45,876 bases of DNA from an uncultured Alphaproteobacteria bacterium (GCA_910576955.1 CAJTJB010000009.1:1-45876); one strand, 5' to 3'. Numbered from the stretch's first letter, positions 1-8,450 are shown. Notes: generated by a model from the letters alone, not told the origin. Numbers and translations are program-made.

Positions 1-303
1 GAGGTTTGGGGAAGTAAGTGTTGTCAATAAGGATTCCTCTCCCTTGAGGGGAGAGGACAGGAGAGGGTGACAACAAACTCATCATTTAAAAACTCCCCTT
101 CCCCGGAGGAAGGGGTAAGGGGGATGGGGAAAACACTCCATCCCACATCATTCAAAATATTCCAACAATAACACACCCTCAACCCATCACACATCAAAAA
201 CGACCAACAATCCATTGTAATAAAACAATATTCAACACAAAATAATAAATATTCACAGCTAGACAAATATTCACAATAAGAATATTACTCCGCAAACCAG
301 CCA
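1..303. repeat. Gene-free left end with two REP-like palindromes
   Basis: No convincing gene is seen here. Positions 31-75 hold a palindrome of the CCTCTCCCTTGAGGGGAGAGG type followed by a purine-rich tail ending in GGTGACAAC. Positions 91-134 hold a second palindrome, CCCCTTCCCCGGAGGAAGGGG, followed by TAAGGGGGATGGGG. Both types recur many times between genes across the window. The rest, about 135-290, is A/C-rich and poor in G on the plus strand. An ORF that could be drawn across it is low-complexity and unsupported. Confidence 0.7.
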
Positions 304-333
304 TAAAAAAAGAGCACCCGTAAAGGATGCTCC
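304..333 (-). terminator. Rho-independent terminator of the LRR-like gene
   Basis: Read on the minus strand, a stem GAGCATCC / GGGTGCTC (one mismatch) with a short loop is followed by seven T. It lies 24 bases beyond the stop codon of the minus-strand gene ending at 357. Confidence 0.75.
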
Positions 334-356
334 GAAGACATATGACAAGGCAAAAA

Positions 357-1142
357 TTAAGCCAACACCGCCATCATGGTCTTTTCCAATTCCAGCAAAT
401 GCTGCTTTTCATATGCCATTGCAAAGCGGAAACTATCAGCATATTCTTTCATAAATGCCACGTCCGTTTCACCGATTAGGCTGGGATGCTCAACCATTTC
501 AAAAGTCCGTTTACGGTTATTTTCCGCAATTTTTCTGATTTCAAGCGGTACACAGTGCACAACCACCAAAGCGCGGCTCATCGAAAGCGCTCTGACAACC
601 TGATCCGTTACCAGCTGCGGCATTCTCGCTTCCGGCCAAACCAAATGCGCAATATGCGTACTTGAAATAGCGCGCGCCAGTTTAATCAGTTGTTCGTCGG
701 AAAAATAGCAGCCGGTCAAATCCAAATAAACCAAAGACGGCAGCTCGCTGATAACCTGCACAAAAAGGTCAAACACATAGTTATCTTCCGCCAGCATAAA
801 GCATTTAAGCGACACATTGCGCAGTTTGTCTTTTCCGGTCAGGCGCAGCAAAACGTTTTTCAAAATTTCATTATCTGCCGCAACATTTTGTATAATGTTT
901 TGTTTAATGGTATCGCGAGCCGTTGCGTATAACCCGTTGGAGGAATCGTCCGCCACAAAGTTCTCAACCGGACCGATGCCGATAGAAAGTTTGCGCAGTT
1001 CCGTTGCATTTTCAAGCCAAACATATACATCGTTGATGTCAGACTTTTTGTTGCAAGGGCGGGTCAGGATGATTTCCTTTGCTCTGCTGTCATAAAAACC
1101 AAAATTATTGCGGCTGCCGCATTCGTTTGCCATTGTTTTCAT
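357..1142 (-). CDS. Leucine-rich-repeat-like protein (RanGAP/ribonuclease-inhibitor style)
   Basis: A 261-residue protein of unknown function. Its middle has leucine-rich-repeat character: LVYLDLTGCYF followed by SDEQLIKLARAI, the spacing typical of ribonuclease-inhibitor/RanGAP-type repeats, with a weaker repeat just before it (LRNVSLKCF). No signal peptide or membrane segment is seen, so a cytoplasmic protein-binding role is inferred. I chose the ATG at 1142 because GGAG sits nine bases upstream; the frame stays open for 19 more codons but without a ribosome site. The gene stands alone and has its own terminator. Only one or two repeats are clear, so the family call is moderate. Confidence 0.6.
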   Translation of the reverse strand: MKTMANECGSRNNFGFYDSRAKEIILTRPCNKKSDINDVYVWLENATELRKLSIGIGPVENFVADDSSNGLYATARDTIKQNIIQNVAADNEILKNVLLRLTGKDKLRNVSLKCFMLAEDNYVFDLFVQVISELPSLVYLDLTGCYFSDEQLIKLARAISSTHIAHLVWPEARMPQLVTDQVVRALSMSRALVVVHCVPLEIRKIAENNRKRTFEMVEHPSLIGETDVAFMKEYADSFRFAMAYEKQHLLELEKTMMAVLA

Positions 1143-1418
1143 AGAAGTAACTCCAATATAAAAGTTAAGATTAAAATAACAAAAAAATATTATTAACAAT
1201 TTTTCTCAACCATAACTCGCTATATAAAAAAATGCAATACTTTTTTTCTCCCGCAAAACGTCTTATTCAGCTAAAAAAACAGTAAAAAACATAATATATT
1301 ATGTAATACCGAAAATCGAACCCCGCATTTTTAGACTTTTTCCCGTTTTTTGGGGGCTTTTCAGCCTGTTCAAAGCCTAAAAAAGCAGTTGCTAAAAAAA
1401 TTGTAAAAAGCTAAACTC
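1143..1418. promoter_or_regulatory. AT-rich divergent intergenic region
   Basis: This region separates the leftward LRR-like gene from rightward rmuC and must hold both promoters. It is very AT-rich. A perfect palindrome, CATAATATATTATG, lies at about 1291-1304. It resembles the middle of a Xer/dif site but has only four central bases and lacks the arm sequences, so an operator or simple AT-rich symmetry is more likely. Confidence 0.45.
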
Positions 1419-2819
1419 ATGGTGATAATTTTAATTGAAAGCACTACCATGAATACTTTTTTGCCCGCCCTAACGCCCATACAGTTCTACTGTGTCGCTC
1501 TTTTTATCATTGCAATCCTCTTAATATTCTTGTTAAGAAAATCGATAAAATACAAATACTTATCACAAGATTACCATACTTTGCAGACCGATTTTACCCG
1601 CATTGAACAGCGATTCGCCGATTCGCAAGACAAGATTCGCCACGAGGAAGAAGAAAATCGCGCCTTGCACGCAGCGATTCTCTCCGCCGAACGGGAAATC
1701 AGCGCCGTTAAAGCCGCTTCCGCCGCCCAGCAGGAAAGTATGTCCGAAAAAATCGCTTATCTGGAGAAAATAAAAGAAGAACTGACCTTAAAATTCAAAG
1801 ACATCTCCGCCGAAACCATCAAATCGCAGCACGAGTCGTTTGCGCAGGAACAAAAAAACACCCTTTCATCTATTATTTCGCCGTTTGCCGAGCAGCTTAA
1901 AGCTTTCAAAACCGAAGTGGCTGCCGCCCGTGAGGAAAGCATAAAGAATAAATCCGGGCTTGATGCACAGCTTGCCTCGCTCAAGCAATTAAACCAAACC
2001 TTAAGCAAAGACGCGCAAAATCTCGCCGAAGCCTTAAAAGGCGGCAAAAAGACGCAAGGCAACTGGGGCGAATGCCAATTAAGCCGCGTTTTGGAAATCT
2101 CGGGTCTGCGCAAAGGCATAGATTATGAAACGCAGGGCGCATATCACGATGAAGAAAAGAATCTCTATCGCCCCGATGTGATTATCCATCTGCCCGAAAA
2201 CCGCGATATTATTGTCGATTCGAAAGTGTCGCTGGTGGATTATCTGGCTGCGGTTAACAGCGAAGACGAGGCGGAAATCGAGCAAAACCTGCGCAAAAAT
2301 GTAGCAAGCCTCAAGGCGCATATCGACGAACTCGCCGCCAAAGAATATCAAAAGCTCTTAAAAGACACTACTTTAAATTATGTGATTATGTTTATTCCGG
2401 TAGAAAGCGCTTATATTGCCGCGCTCGATTCGGACAACACGCTTTATGATTATGCCTATAAGCGCAACGTGATTTTAGCCACGCCGTTATCACTCCTGCC
2501 CACACTGCGCACAATAGAAAATCTGTGGCGAATCGACAGCCAAAACCGCAACGTGCAAAAAATTGCCGAACTCGGCGGCAAAATCTATGACAAGCTCGCC
2601 GCCTTTGTTGAGGATATGAAGACCCTCGAGCGCGGGCTCAATCAGGCGAATAATGCCTACACGGCGGCAATGACCAAGCTGCAGGGCAGGGGCGGTGCTC
2701 TCCCGCAAGCCGAAAAAATGCGCCTGTTAGGTTCTAAAACCAACAAAAGCATTAACCTCCCGTTAAACGATAATGAATTACTATTAGAAGACGAAACAAC
2801 CGAGCAAACAGGAGAATAA
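1419..2819 (+). CDS. rmuC: RmuC family DNA recombination protein
   Basis: A 466-residue RmuC protein. An N-terminal membrane segment (about residues 21-40) is followed by a long charged coiled coil (about 50-205) and the conserved RmuC domain (about 210-400). That domain holds GNWGE near 213-217, RPDVIIHLP and IIVDSKVSL. The family limits inversions and other rearrangements and has a nuclease-like fold; the exact reaction is not settled. The start is uncertain: the ATG at 1419 and one at 1449 (MNTF) are both possible and neither has a strong ribosome site. One base separates its stop from murG, so the two are probably co-transcribed. Confidence 0.92.
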   Translation: MVIILIESTTMNTFLPALTPIQFYCVALFIIAILLIFLLRKSIKYKYLSQDYHTLQTDFTRIEQRFADSQDKIRHEEEENRALHAAILSAEREISAVKAASAAQQESMSEKIAYLEKIKEELTLKFKDISAETIKSQHESFAQEQKNTLSSIISPFAEQLKAFKTEVAAAREESIKNKSGLDAQLASLKQLNQTLSKDAQNLAEALKGGKKTQGNWGECQLSRVLEISGLRKGIDYETQGAYHDEEKNLYRPDVIIHLPENRDIIVDSKVSLVDYLAAVNSEDEAEIEQNLRKNVASLKAHIDELAAKEYQKLLKDTTLNYVIMFIPVESAYIAALDSDNTLYDYAYKRNVILATPLSLLPTLRTIENLWRIDSQNRNVQKIAELGGKIYDKLAAFVEDMKTLERGLNQANNAYTAAMTKLQGRGGALPQAEKMRLLGSKTNKSINLPLNDNELLLEDETTEQTGE

Positions 2820-2820
2820 T

Positions 2821-3888
2821 ATGCCCAAAATCATCTTCACCGGCGGCGGTTCAGCCGGACACGTCACGTTAAACCTCGCCCTCATTCCGTGGTTTCTGGA
2901 ACACGGCTGGCAGATAACCTACATCGGCTCCAAAGGCGGTATGGAAGAAGATTTGGTCAAACAATTCCCGGCTGTGGAATATAAATCGGTCTTAACCGGC
3001 AAACTCCGCCGCTATTTTTCGTTAAAAAACCTTGTCGATATGGTCAAAATTCCGCTCGGCTGCCTTGAGGCGTGCGCGCTGGTGCATAAGATCAACCCCG
3101 ATATAATCTTTTCCAAAGGCGGGTTTGTATCGTTTCCTGTTGTCGTCGGCGGCTTTGTAAACCGCAAAAAAATATTTATGCACGAGTCAGACATCACCCC
3201 CGGCTTGGCTAATAAATTAAGCCTGCCGTTTGTCAGCACCTTTTTCACTACCTTTCCCGAAACCGTTAATGCGGTTAAGCAAAAAGCCAAAGTCCGCTGC
3301 GTCGGTCCGGTAATGTCGCCGCGCTTGTTTAACGGCAGCAGAGAAGCCGGTGCCAAATTTGCCGGACTGGAAGCCGACAAGCCGACGGTTATGTTTATCG
3401 GCGGCAGCCTCGGCGCCAAAAGCCTGAACAACGCCGTTCAGCAAAATCTGGATAAGCTGCTCGCAAAGTATCAGGTCATCCATATTGCCGGCAAAAGCGG
3501 CTTTAATCCGGATTTAAAGGGCAGGGGCTATGTACAGTATGAATATGTCGATAAGGAGCTCAAAGACTTGATGGCTTTAGCCGATGTAGTGATTTCCCGC
3601 GCCGGTTCAAACGCGATTTTTGAGTTGGCAAGCCTTAATAAACCGATGATATTAGTTCCGCTGCCAAACACTTCTTCGCGCGGCGAGCAGAGCTTAAACG
3701 CCCGTAATTTCAAGGCGAAAGGCTTTGCCGAGATTATTGCCGACGAGAACATTGCCGACGAACAAACGCTGCTGACCGCAATTGAGGACACATTTACCCA
3801 AAAAGCGCAATACATCGCCAATATGCAGCAAAATCCGGTCAAAACCACCACAATTGAAGAGCTCTGCCGCCTCATCACCGCCAACTAG
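2821..3888 (+). CDS. murG: MurG-type UDP-GlcNAc:lipid I N-acetylglucosaminyltransferase
   Basis: MurG adds GlcNAc to lipid I at the inner face of the cytoplasmic membrane, giving lipid II for peptidoglycan. The 355-residue protein has the GT-B layout: FTGGGSAGHVT at residues 5-15, FSKGGFVSFPVVVGG near 96-110, IHESD-like MHESDITPGLANK near 120-132, IGGSLGAKS near 191-199 and the UDP-sugar motif SRAGSNAIFELA near 259-270. The wording (GSKGGMEEDL, TGKLRRYF, HESDITPGLANK) matches Firmicutes MurG better than the GGTGGHVFPA type of proteobacteria. It sits beside rmuC rather than in a division/cell-wall cluster. AGGAG lies at the end of rmuC. It may be the only MurG or a second one; the window cannot tell. 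Confidence 0.88.
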   Translation: MPKIIFTGGGSAGHVTLNLALIPWFLEHGWQITYIGSKGGMEEDLVKQFPAVEYKSVLTGKLRRYFSLKNLVDMVKIPLGCLEACALVHKINPDIIFSKGGFVSFPVVVGGFVNRKKIFMHESDITPGLANKLSLPFVSTFFTTFPETVNAVKQKAKVRCVGPVMSPRLFNGSREAGAKFAGLEADKPTVMFIGGSLGAKSLNNAVQQNLDKLLAKYQVIHIAGKSGFNPDLKGRGYVQYEYVDKELKDLMALADVVISRAGSNAIFELASLNKPMILVPLPNTSSRGEQSLNARNFKAKGFAEIIADENIADEQTLLTAIEDTFTQKAQYIANMQQNPVKTTTIEELCRLITAN

Positions 3889-3935
3889 CTCTTTAAATCT
3901 CCCCATCCCTCGGAGCAACACCCCGCTTTTTTTAT

Positions 3936-3998
3936 CCCAACAAGTTGGGCGTCATCCCTCGGCTTGCCTCGCAAGCCGTCAAGGGATCTCCCTCGGTA
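3936..3998. repeat. REP-like palindrome (AACAAGTTGGGCGTCATCCCTCG family)
   Basis: A composite palindrome: CCCAACAAGTTGGG is followed by TCATCCCTCG, a small hairpin (GGCTTGCC/GCAAGCC) and CAAGGGATCTCCC. The outer parts (ATCCCTCG / CAAGGGAT) pair. The same unit with different inner hairpins recurs near 25150, 25308, 29310, 35752, 37650 and 41820. It lies between murG and a promoter. Confidence 0.75.
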
Positions 3999-4029
3999 AA
4001 GCCACCAACAGTTTTTGTACAAAAAAAGC

Positions 4030-4103
4030 TTGATTTTTTATTTTTTTAGTCTATACTGCCCCACAGTTAACATATTATTATTCACCATTAAATACAAATC
4101 ATT
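4030..4103 (+). promoter_or_regulatory. Promoter and conserved leader of first lipoprotein
   Basis: TTGATT at 4030-4035 and TATACT at 4052-4057 are 16 bases apart. The following leader, up to the ATG at 4104, is nearly identical to that before the second lipoprotein (5079-5125). It contains ACAGTTAACATATT and ACCATTAAATACAAATCATT directly before the start codon. No Shine-Dalgarno sequence is present. Confidence 0.7.
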
Positions 4104-4820
4104 ATGAAGAAGATGATGTTTTTCGCCGCATTTTTGCTGGCGATTCTTGCTGTATCCTGTGGCAAACAGACCAAAACTGCGCCTCTGGAAGGTAACCCGG
4201 CACTATACACATTCGCCACCGAAGCTGAAGATGGCAAAACCATTCTGACCGGCGTTGCCAACAAACATTCGGGCGCAGTAATCATCGAACCCGCCGCGTA
4301 CAAATCAATCACCGCCGACGCCTACACCATTTCCTGCACCGAAGAAGACGGCATGGTCACCGCGTATAAAACGGATGGCAGCTTAATCGGCACGTTTGAA
4401 ATTTTCACACCGTGGAAAGGCAACGGAAACTACTATCTCGGGGTAAGGTATATCAACAAGACCTACTATTTCCCGAAAAAAGATTTGATTGTTTCCACCC
4501 AAAAAGTCCACAATGAGTACAACGTTATATTGTTGGAAAATGCAGACGGCTGGGGCATTTACGATTATGAGGGCAACTTTCTTTGGCAAGCGCCGCAAAA
4601 CATCGGCATAATCAGAAACTCAAAAATTCCGACCAAACTATTGTTCGCTATTGAGAGTAAAGGCAAACGTCCGTCCTGCCCGCTTTATTCCGAAGACGGC
4701 AGCGCCTACAAAGCCCTTTCGCCCACCCAATGGGCAAAGCTTAAAAAAACATTGAAAAACGTTAAAGAAATCACCCCGACAGCATACGCCGCCGACACTG
4801 ACGACTTTGACAAAATCTAA
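4104..4820 (+). CDS. Lipoprotein, paralogue 1 of a tandem pair
   Basis: A 238-residue predicted lipoprotein of unknown function. The signal peptide ends in AVSC with the acylated Cys at residue 19. The mature part is mostly beta-like: short repeated strands rich in Tyr, Thr and Gly (for example GWGIYDYEGNFLW, a pattern seen in WG-type and other repeat domains). It ends in a charged helix containing QWAKLKKTLKN. The neighbour at 5126 has the same architecture (QWKKFQKQLKN near its end) but low overall identity. Each gene has its own promoter. The start codon is preceded by a conserved leader without a ribosome site. Confidence 0.75.
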   Translation: MKKMMFFAAFLLAILAVSCGKQTKTAPLEGNPALYTFATEAEDGKTILTGVANKHSGAVIIEPAAYKSITADAYTISCTEEDGMVTAYKTDGSLIGTFEIFTPWKGNGNYYLGVRYINKTYYFPKKDLIVSTQKVHNEYNVILLENADGWGIYDYEGNFLWQAPQNIGIIRNSKIPTKLLFAIESKGKRPSCPLYSEDGSAYKALSPTQWAKLKKTLKNVKEITPTAYAADTDDFDKI

Positions 4821-4826
4821 CCGACG

Positions 4827-4864
4827 CCGTGGGAATTCTAATTCCCGCGGCTTTGCTTTTTTTT
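4827..4864 (+). terminator. Rho-independent terminator after lipoprotein 1
   Basis: The stem GCCGTGGGAA / TTCCCGCGGC is followed by a run of T (GCTTTTTTTTT), seven bases past the stop codon. Confidence 0.85.
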
Positions 4865-4882
4865 TAAACACCCTCCTTTAAC

Positions 4883-5003
4883 CTCCTCCCCCTTGGCGGG
4901 GGAGGTAAGGGAGAGGGGGACAACATTAAATTCTCATCTCCCCGCGTTTTTCCCCACATCCACACGAGATCACTTGACCGCACTAACGCTCGACGCAATG
5001 ACA
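4883..5003. repeat. REP-like palindromes between the lipoprotein genes
   Basis: Positions 4883-4924 hold CCTCCCCCTTGGCGGGGGAGG followed by TAAGGGAGAGGGGGACAAC. Positions 4963-5003 hold a piece of the second family (GAGATCACTTGACCGCACTAACG then a GCAATGACA end). No gene is seen between 4821 and 5125. Confidence 0.7.
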
Positions 5004-5051
5004 CATAAAAAAACAATGCCCGTGCCACTAAAATTTTTGTACAAAAAAGAC

Positions 5052-5125
5052 TTGATTTTTTATTTTTTCAGTCTATACTGCATCACAGTTAACATATTTT
5101 TATTAACCATTAAATACAAATCATT
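5052..5125 (+). promoter_or_regulatory. Promoter and conserved leader of second lipoprotein
   Basis: TTGATT at 5052-5057 and TATACT at 5073-5078, spacer 15. The sequence from about 5034 to the ATG at 5126 is a near copy of 4013-4103. It ends in the same SD-less AAATACAAATCATT before the start codon. Confidence 0.7.
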
Positions 5126-5857
5126 ATGAAAAAAGTTTCAGTTTTATTCGTTGGTGCGCTTGCATTGCTCGCTACCAGCTGCGGTTACACATCAGTAGAA
5201 GAGCCGCTGACCGGAAACCTCGTTACCTACACAGCCGAAGGCGCTAAAGACGGAGAAATCCTTTTAGGCGTCAAAGACAAATCAGGCAAAGAAGACAAGA
5301 CGATCATTCCCGCCGGCGCTTATGCCGTAATCACCGCCGATGAAAACTACATCACCTGCACCCGCAACGACGCCGCCTACGATGTCTACACGCTCACGGG
5401 CGAGCCCATCGAACCGAAAGCTTTTACGGCTTTCTCCAAACAAGAGATAGACGGCAGCGTCTACTATGCCGGCACGGCAGGCGAAAACATCTACTACATG
5501 TTCCCCGGTAAGCCGATTGTGACGAGCACGATGTCTTACCTGACCCCGAAAAACCTGTTCATACAAAACGCCGCCTGCTGGGATGTTTACGCATTCGATG
5601 GTGCCAAGGTCTGGAATTTCCCGGTCACATCCACAATTATCAAGAGTGCCCGCACCGAGGAATATGTTATCGCTGTTCCGGTGGTTAAAAAGAAAGTAAC
5701 CACTTATAAACTTTACACAGCCGGCGGCAAAGAGCTCAAAACCCTCAATGCCTACCAGTGGAAAAAGTTTCAAAAGCAGCTGAAGAATCCGCAGAAACTC
5801 GGAATCACCGAAATTTATGAACTTGAAACCATCAAAATCGAAAAATTGACGATTTAA
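5126..5857 (+). CDS. Lipoprotein, paralogue 2 of a tandem pair
   Basis: A 243-residue predicted lipoprotein. The signal peptide ends in ATSC (Cys19). The mature part aligns end to end with the upstream gene: PLTGNLVTYT matches PLEGNPALYT, ADENYITCTRND matches ADAYTISCTEED, and NAYQWKKFQKQLKN matches SPTQWAKLKKTLKN. Function is unknown; an outer-membrane or periplasmic surface role is only inferred. The coding regions have diverged far more than the leaders, which suggests an old duplication with a conserved control region. Confidence 0.75.
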   Translation: MKKVSVLFVGALALLATSCGYTSVEEPLTGNLVTYTAEGAKDGEILLGVKDKSGKEDKTIIPAGAYAVITADENYITCTRNDAAYDVYTLTGEPIEPKAFTAFSKQEIDGSVYYAGTAGENIYYMFPGKPIVTSTMSYLTPKNLFIQNAACWDVYAFDGAKVWNFPVTSTIIKSARTEEYVIAVPVVKKKVTTYKLYTAGGKELKTLNAYQWKKFQKQLKNPQKLGITEIYELETIKIEKLTI

Positions 5858-5871
5858 GTTCATAGTCCCGC

Positions 5872-5911
5872 AAAAAAAAAGACCACAGCGCAATGCCGTG
5901 GTCTTTTTTTA
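5872..5911. terminator. Bidirectional terminator
   Basis: AAAAAAAGACCAC and GTGGTCTTTTTTT form a strong stem with A and T runs on both sides. It can end transcription of lipoprotein 2 (plus) and of the convergent membrane-protein gene, whose stop codon lies at 5915. Confidence 0.9.
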
Positions 5912-5914
5912 GTG

Positions 5915-6382
5915 CTATCCGCGAACTATTTTCTCGTAGGGAAGATATGCAAACCAGAAAACAACAACCCCCATCATAAAATTGAGGGTATACGCCGTAA
6001 ACCAAGCTGCAAACGCCGCTGCCGCAAAATGCAACACCGGAATGCTGCCGTCGGGCAGAAAGAGCGCTATGGCAATCATCAACGCGCCGGCGATTTCCAA
6101 AATTTTGCCACAAATCCGGAGGATCAACTCTTTAGGCATCATTTTCCTGTACACAACTTCAAAAATGTGCGGGTGGACATCGTTATCCGGAGTGCAGCAA
6201 AAGACCACCATATCGGTCATCCCTTTCAAAACATTTAACTCGTAGGCATAGCGCGGCGTTTTATTCTGCGTCAAATCTTCGAGTATCCGGCAATTTAAGA
6301 CAACGGTCCAAATCAACTGCCCCAACACAAGCGCAACTCCGCATCCTGCCAAAATCGCGCCAATTAAAAATAAAAAGCCCAT
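5915..6382 (-). CDS. Four-helix inner-membrane protein, unknown function
   Basis: A 155-residue membrane protein. Hydrophobic segments are seen near residues 1-28 (MGFLFLIGAILAGCG and on) and 93-150 (LEIAGALMIAIALFL, then two more helices to the end). A polar loop at about 35-85 contains CCTPDNDVHPH. No family was recognised. The ATG at 6382 is preferred over an in-frame GTG at 6418. Neither has a ribosome site, and the ATG is preceded by ATCATT as in the lipoprotein genes. It stands alone between a terminator and a tRNA. Confidence 0.6.
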   Translation of the reverse strand: MGFLFLIGAILAGCGVALVLGQLIWTVVLNCRILEDLTQNKTPRYAYELNVLKGMTDMVVFCCTPDNDVHPHIFEVVYRKMMPKELILRICGKILEIAGALMIAIALFLPDGSIPVLHFAAAAFAAWFTAYTLNFMMGVVVFWFAYLPYEKIVRG

Positions 6383-6542
6383 AATGATATATTGATAATT
6401 AAATAACTGAAAAAACACTATCAGGCTGCAAAAACAGAGTCAACAATTTTCTAAAAAACAAGAGGAAAGGGGGATAATATGCGCGTAGCGGTAAATACTT
6501 CCAACACACCGCAGCTAAAGTTATGCAGGTGCGGCGCGCACC

Positions 6543-6632
6543 TGGCGGAGAGAGAGGGATTTGAACCCCCGGTACGCTGACGCGCACAATTGATTTCGAG
6601 TCAACCGCATTCGACCACTCTGCCATCTCTCC
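6543..6632 (-). tRNA. tRNA-Ser, anticodon CGA
   Basis: A 90-base tRNA on the minus strand. The acceptor arm GGAGAGA pairs with TCTCTCC, followed by discriminator G and an encoded CCA. The anticodon loop reads CTCGAAA (anticodon CGA, codon UCG). The long variable arm is typical of tRNA-Ser, and the T arm contains GGTTCAAATCC. Confidence 0.95.
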
Positions 6633-6703
6633 GACAAAGGCAATATATAAAGCAAACAAAATAAAATGCAAGTAAAATTTACGCTATCCACTGATTTTGC
6701 GGT

Positions 6704-8071
6704 TTAACGCCCGTTTGCATTGTTCAAGATGAGCGGCTTCGTATTATTTCCGAGTGCATTCAGATGGTTAACAACTTCATCTTCGCACAAAACCTTATCC
6801 ACGCTGCTGTGCGGATATTTCTCCAGCATTTTGCCAAACCAAACCGCCGTCTGCCCGAGGCTGACATGATGCGTTCCGAAATTGATATGCCCGTAGTCCA
6901 TAATTTTATCTTCATTAATGCCGTGAAGTTTTTTATACATCCGGTCTTCTATGGTCAGGGAATAAAGCGTCGGTCCGAGTTCCATGGCAAAATCATCAAA
7001 ATGGCTCGACTGCCGCCGGATTTCGCCGTCTTCTTTTTGATTATCCTCCGGTTTTTCTTTGGAAGCGGGCTTTTTCTGCATTAAGTGCTGTAATTCGTGA
7101 ATAATCACCGAGCCGACCGGCGAATAAAAACCATCGCCCAAGTCGCCTTTCGGGCTCACGCCCAGCACCGCCCGAACCGGATTACCGCGCGAATTATACA
7201 CCGCCAGCACATTGGCATAGTCATATTCATCGGTTTCGGCATAATACCATAAATTACTGTCTTTAACTTTTTGATTTGTCAGCCAATCTTTCAAAATCTC
7301 ACGGCTCATCGCATTTGCCTGAATACTGTCGTTATAATTAAGCACAAAACGCTCGTTGCAGGCATACAGCGCTTTGGCAAATTTCTGCATACCGACATTG
7401 TTTGCCATTCTCATTTTCAGCATTTCCTGATCTTGATAATAGCGTCCGAAAGCCTCCGCCCGTTCGTCGATAGTCCCCTCGGTGCGTCCTAAAACTTTCC
7501 AATATTTATCGCCATATCGCACCACTTTTTCAAAATAAAGAAACGTCTTTAAGTTATTGTAATCACGCAAATCCACATTCTGCATATCCCCTTTGGCGTG
7601 CTTAATCTGCGCTAACATTTTGCGCGCTGTAATCCGATATTCGGACTTTTGGTCATCATTAAGGCGGCTGCTGTTTTGAAGCTCATTGGTTTTAGCCACG
7701 CCGTTACGCACAATTTCCCAAAAGTTTGCCTGATTTTCGGGCATATGGTTAAAATTAACATCTTCAAGCGGGGCAGGGGCGGGGTTAGCCAAAATCCCGT
7801 TAATTGCTGCCTCTGACAAAAATTCATATATTTTCACCCCAAGAACATCATTTACGGCGGGCAGGGTTTCAACATGATAAGTTTTTCCGCTATCAGTTTT
7901 TTCAACAACGGGATTGCACGCCGCCGGCATTGCCATCATAATTGAAGCAAGCACCATCGGTAGTCCCCGGCGCAAAGTCCGCCCCGAAGCTTCCTGCGGT
8001 TTCGCTCCTTTTTCGGTGCTGTAAACTTTAACCTTATTTGTTAAGAAACCTGTGTAAACATTTGCTTTCAT
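6704..8071 (-). CDS. Putative HExxH zinc metallopeptidase, exported
   Basis: A 455-residue protein with a metallopeptidase signature: VIIHELQHLMQ, His325-Glu-Leu-Gln-His329, preceded by a helix-forming hydrophobic run. A downstream MELG gives Glu364 as a candidate third zinc ligand. An N-terminal basic stretch (residues 22-36) leads into a hydrophobic segment (37-51) ending in AAC at Cys52. This could be a signal anchor or a lipoprotein signal, though Pro at -3 is unusual for a lipobox. Substrate unknown. It is 10 bases downstream of a small unknown gene on the same strand, so probably one transcript. The region around 335-357 is highly charged. Confidence 0.65.
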   Translation of the reverse strand: MKANVYTGFLTNKVKVYSTEKGAKPQEASGRTLRRGLPMVLASIMMAMPAACNPVVEKTDSGKTYHVETLPAVNDVLGVKIYEFLSEAAINGILANPAPAPLEDVNFNHMPENQANFWEIVRNGVAKTNELQNSSRLNDDQKSEYRITARKMLAQIKHAKGDMQNVDLRDYNNLKTFLYFEKVVRYGDKYWKVLGRTEGTIDERAEAFGRYYQDQEMLKMRMANNVGMQKFAKALYACNERFVLNYNDSIQANAMSREILKDWLTNQKVKDSNLWYYAETDEYDYANVLAVYNSRGNPVRAVLGVSPKGDLGDGFYSPVGSVIIHELQHLMQKKPASKEKPEDNQKEDGEIRRQSSHFDDFAMELGPTLYSLTIEDRMYKKLHGINEDKIMDYGHINFGTHHVSLGQTAVWFGKMLEKYPHSSVDKVLCEDEVVNHLNALGNNTKPLILNNANGR

Positions 8072-8081
8072 ATAAAAAATC

Positions 8082-8348
8082 CTATCCGATAAACACCACT
8101 TTGGCGAGTTTGCTCTTCATTGCGTAAAATTGATTATTGCGTTCCACCACAAAAAGGTAGCGGTTTCTTTTGAGCGGCAGCAGCAAATCCTCGTGCACAA
8201 AACCGACGGTAAAGCTGCCGTTTTCGCTTTTTAAGATAGCGGACTGCGCCTCTTCATTGATTTCCAAGCGCAAATCCGAGCGAAAATCCAAACCGGACGC
8301 CAACTCCAGCAGCACTTCCCCCAACTCATTTAACAAAAAACAGCCCAT
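8082..8348 (-). CDS. Small hypothetical protein upstream of the metallopeptidase
   Basis: An 88-residue soluble protein with an acidic first half (GEVLLELASGLDF) and a beta-like second half (RYLFVVERNNQFYAMKSKLAKV). No family was recognised. Ten bases separate its stop from the metallopeptidase start, and GGATGG lies before its ATG, which supports a two-gene unit. Confidence 0.6.
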   Translation of the reverse strand: MGCFLLNELGEVLLELASGLDFRSDLRLEINEEAQSAILKSENGSFTVGFVHEDLLLPLKRNRYLFVVERNNQFYAMKSKLAKVVFIG

Positions 8349-8450
8349 ATTACCATCCTTTTTTTGCCGTTTTATTCAAACCATAACCAAAGTATACACC
8401 ATTTTTCAAGAATAAACAACAAAAAAATCACCTAAACCGCCCCGCACACA

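Noticed and set aside
24..266. An 80-codon frame on the minus strand
   Set aside because: It is Cys/Trp-rich, runs through REP palindromes and a G-poor tract, and lacks a ribosome site.
1291..1304. CATAATATATTATG as a second dif site
   Set aside because: The central spacer is only four bases and the outer arm bases do not match the XerC/XerD arms seen at 19469. It is more likely an AT-rich palindrome or operator.
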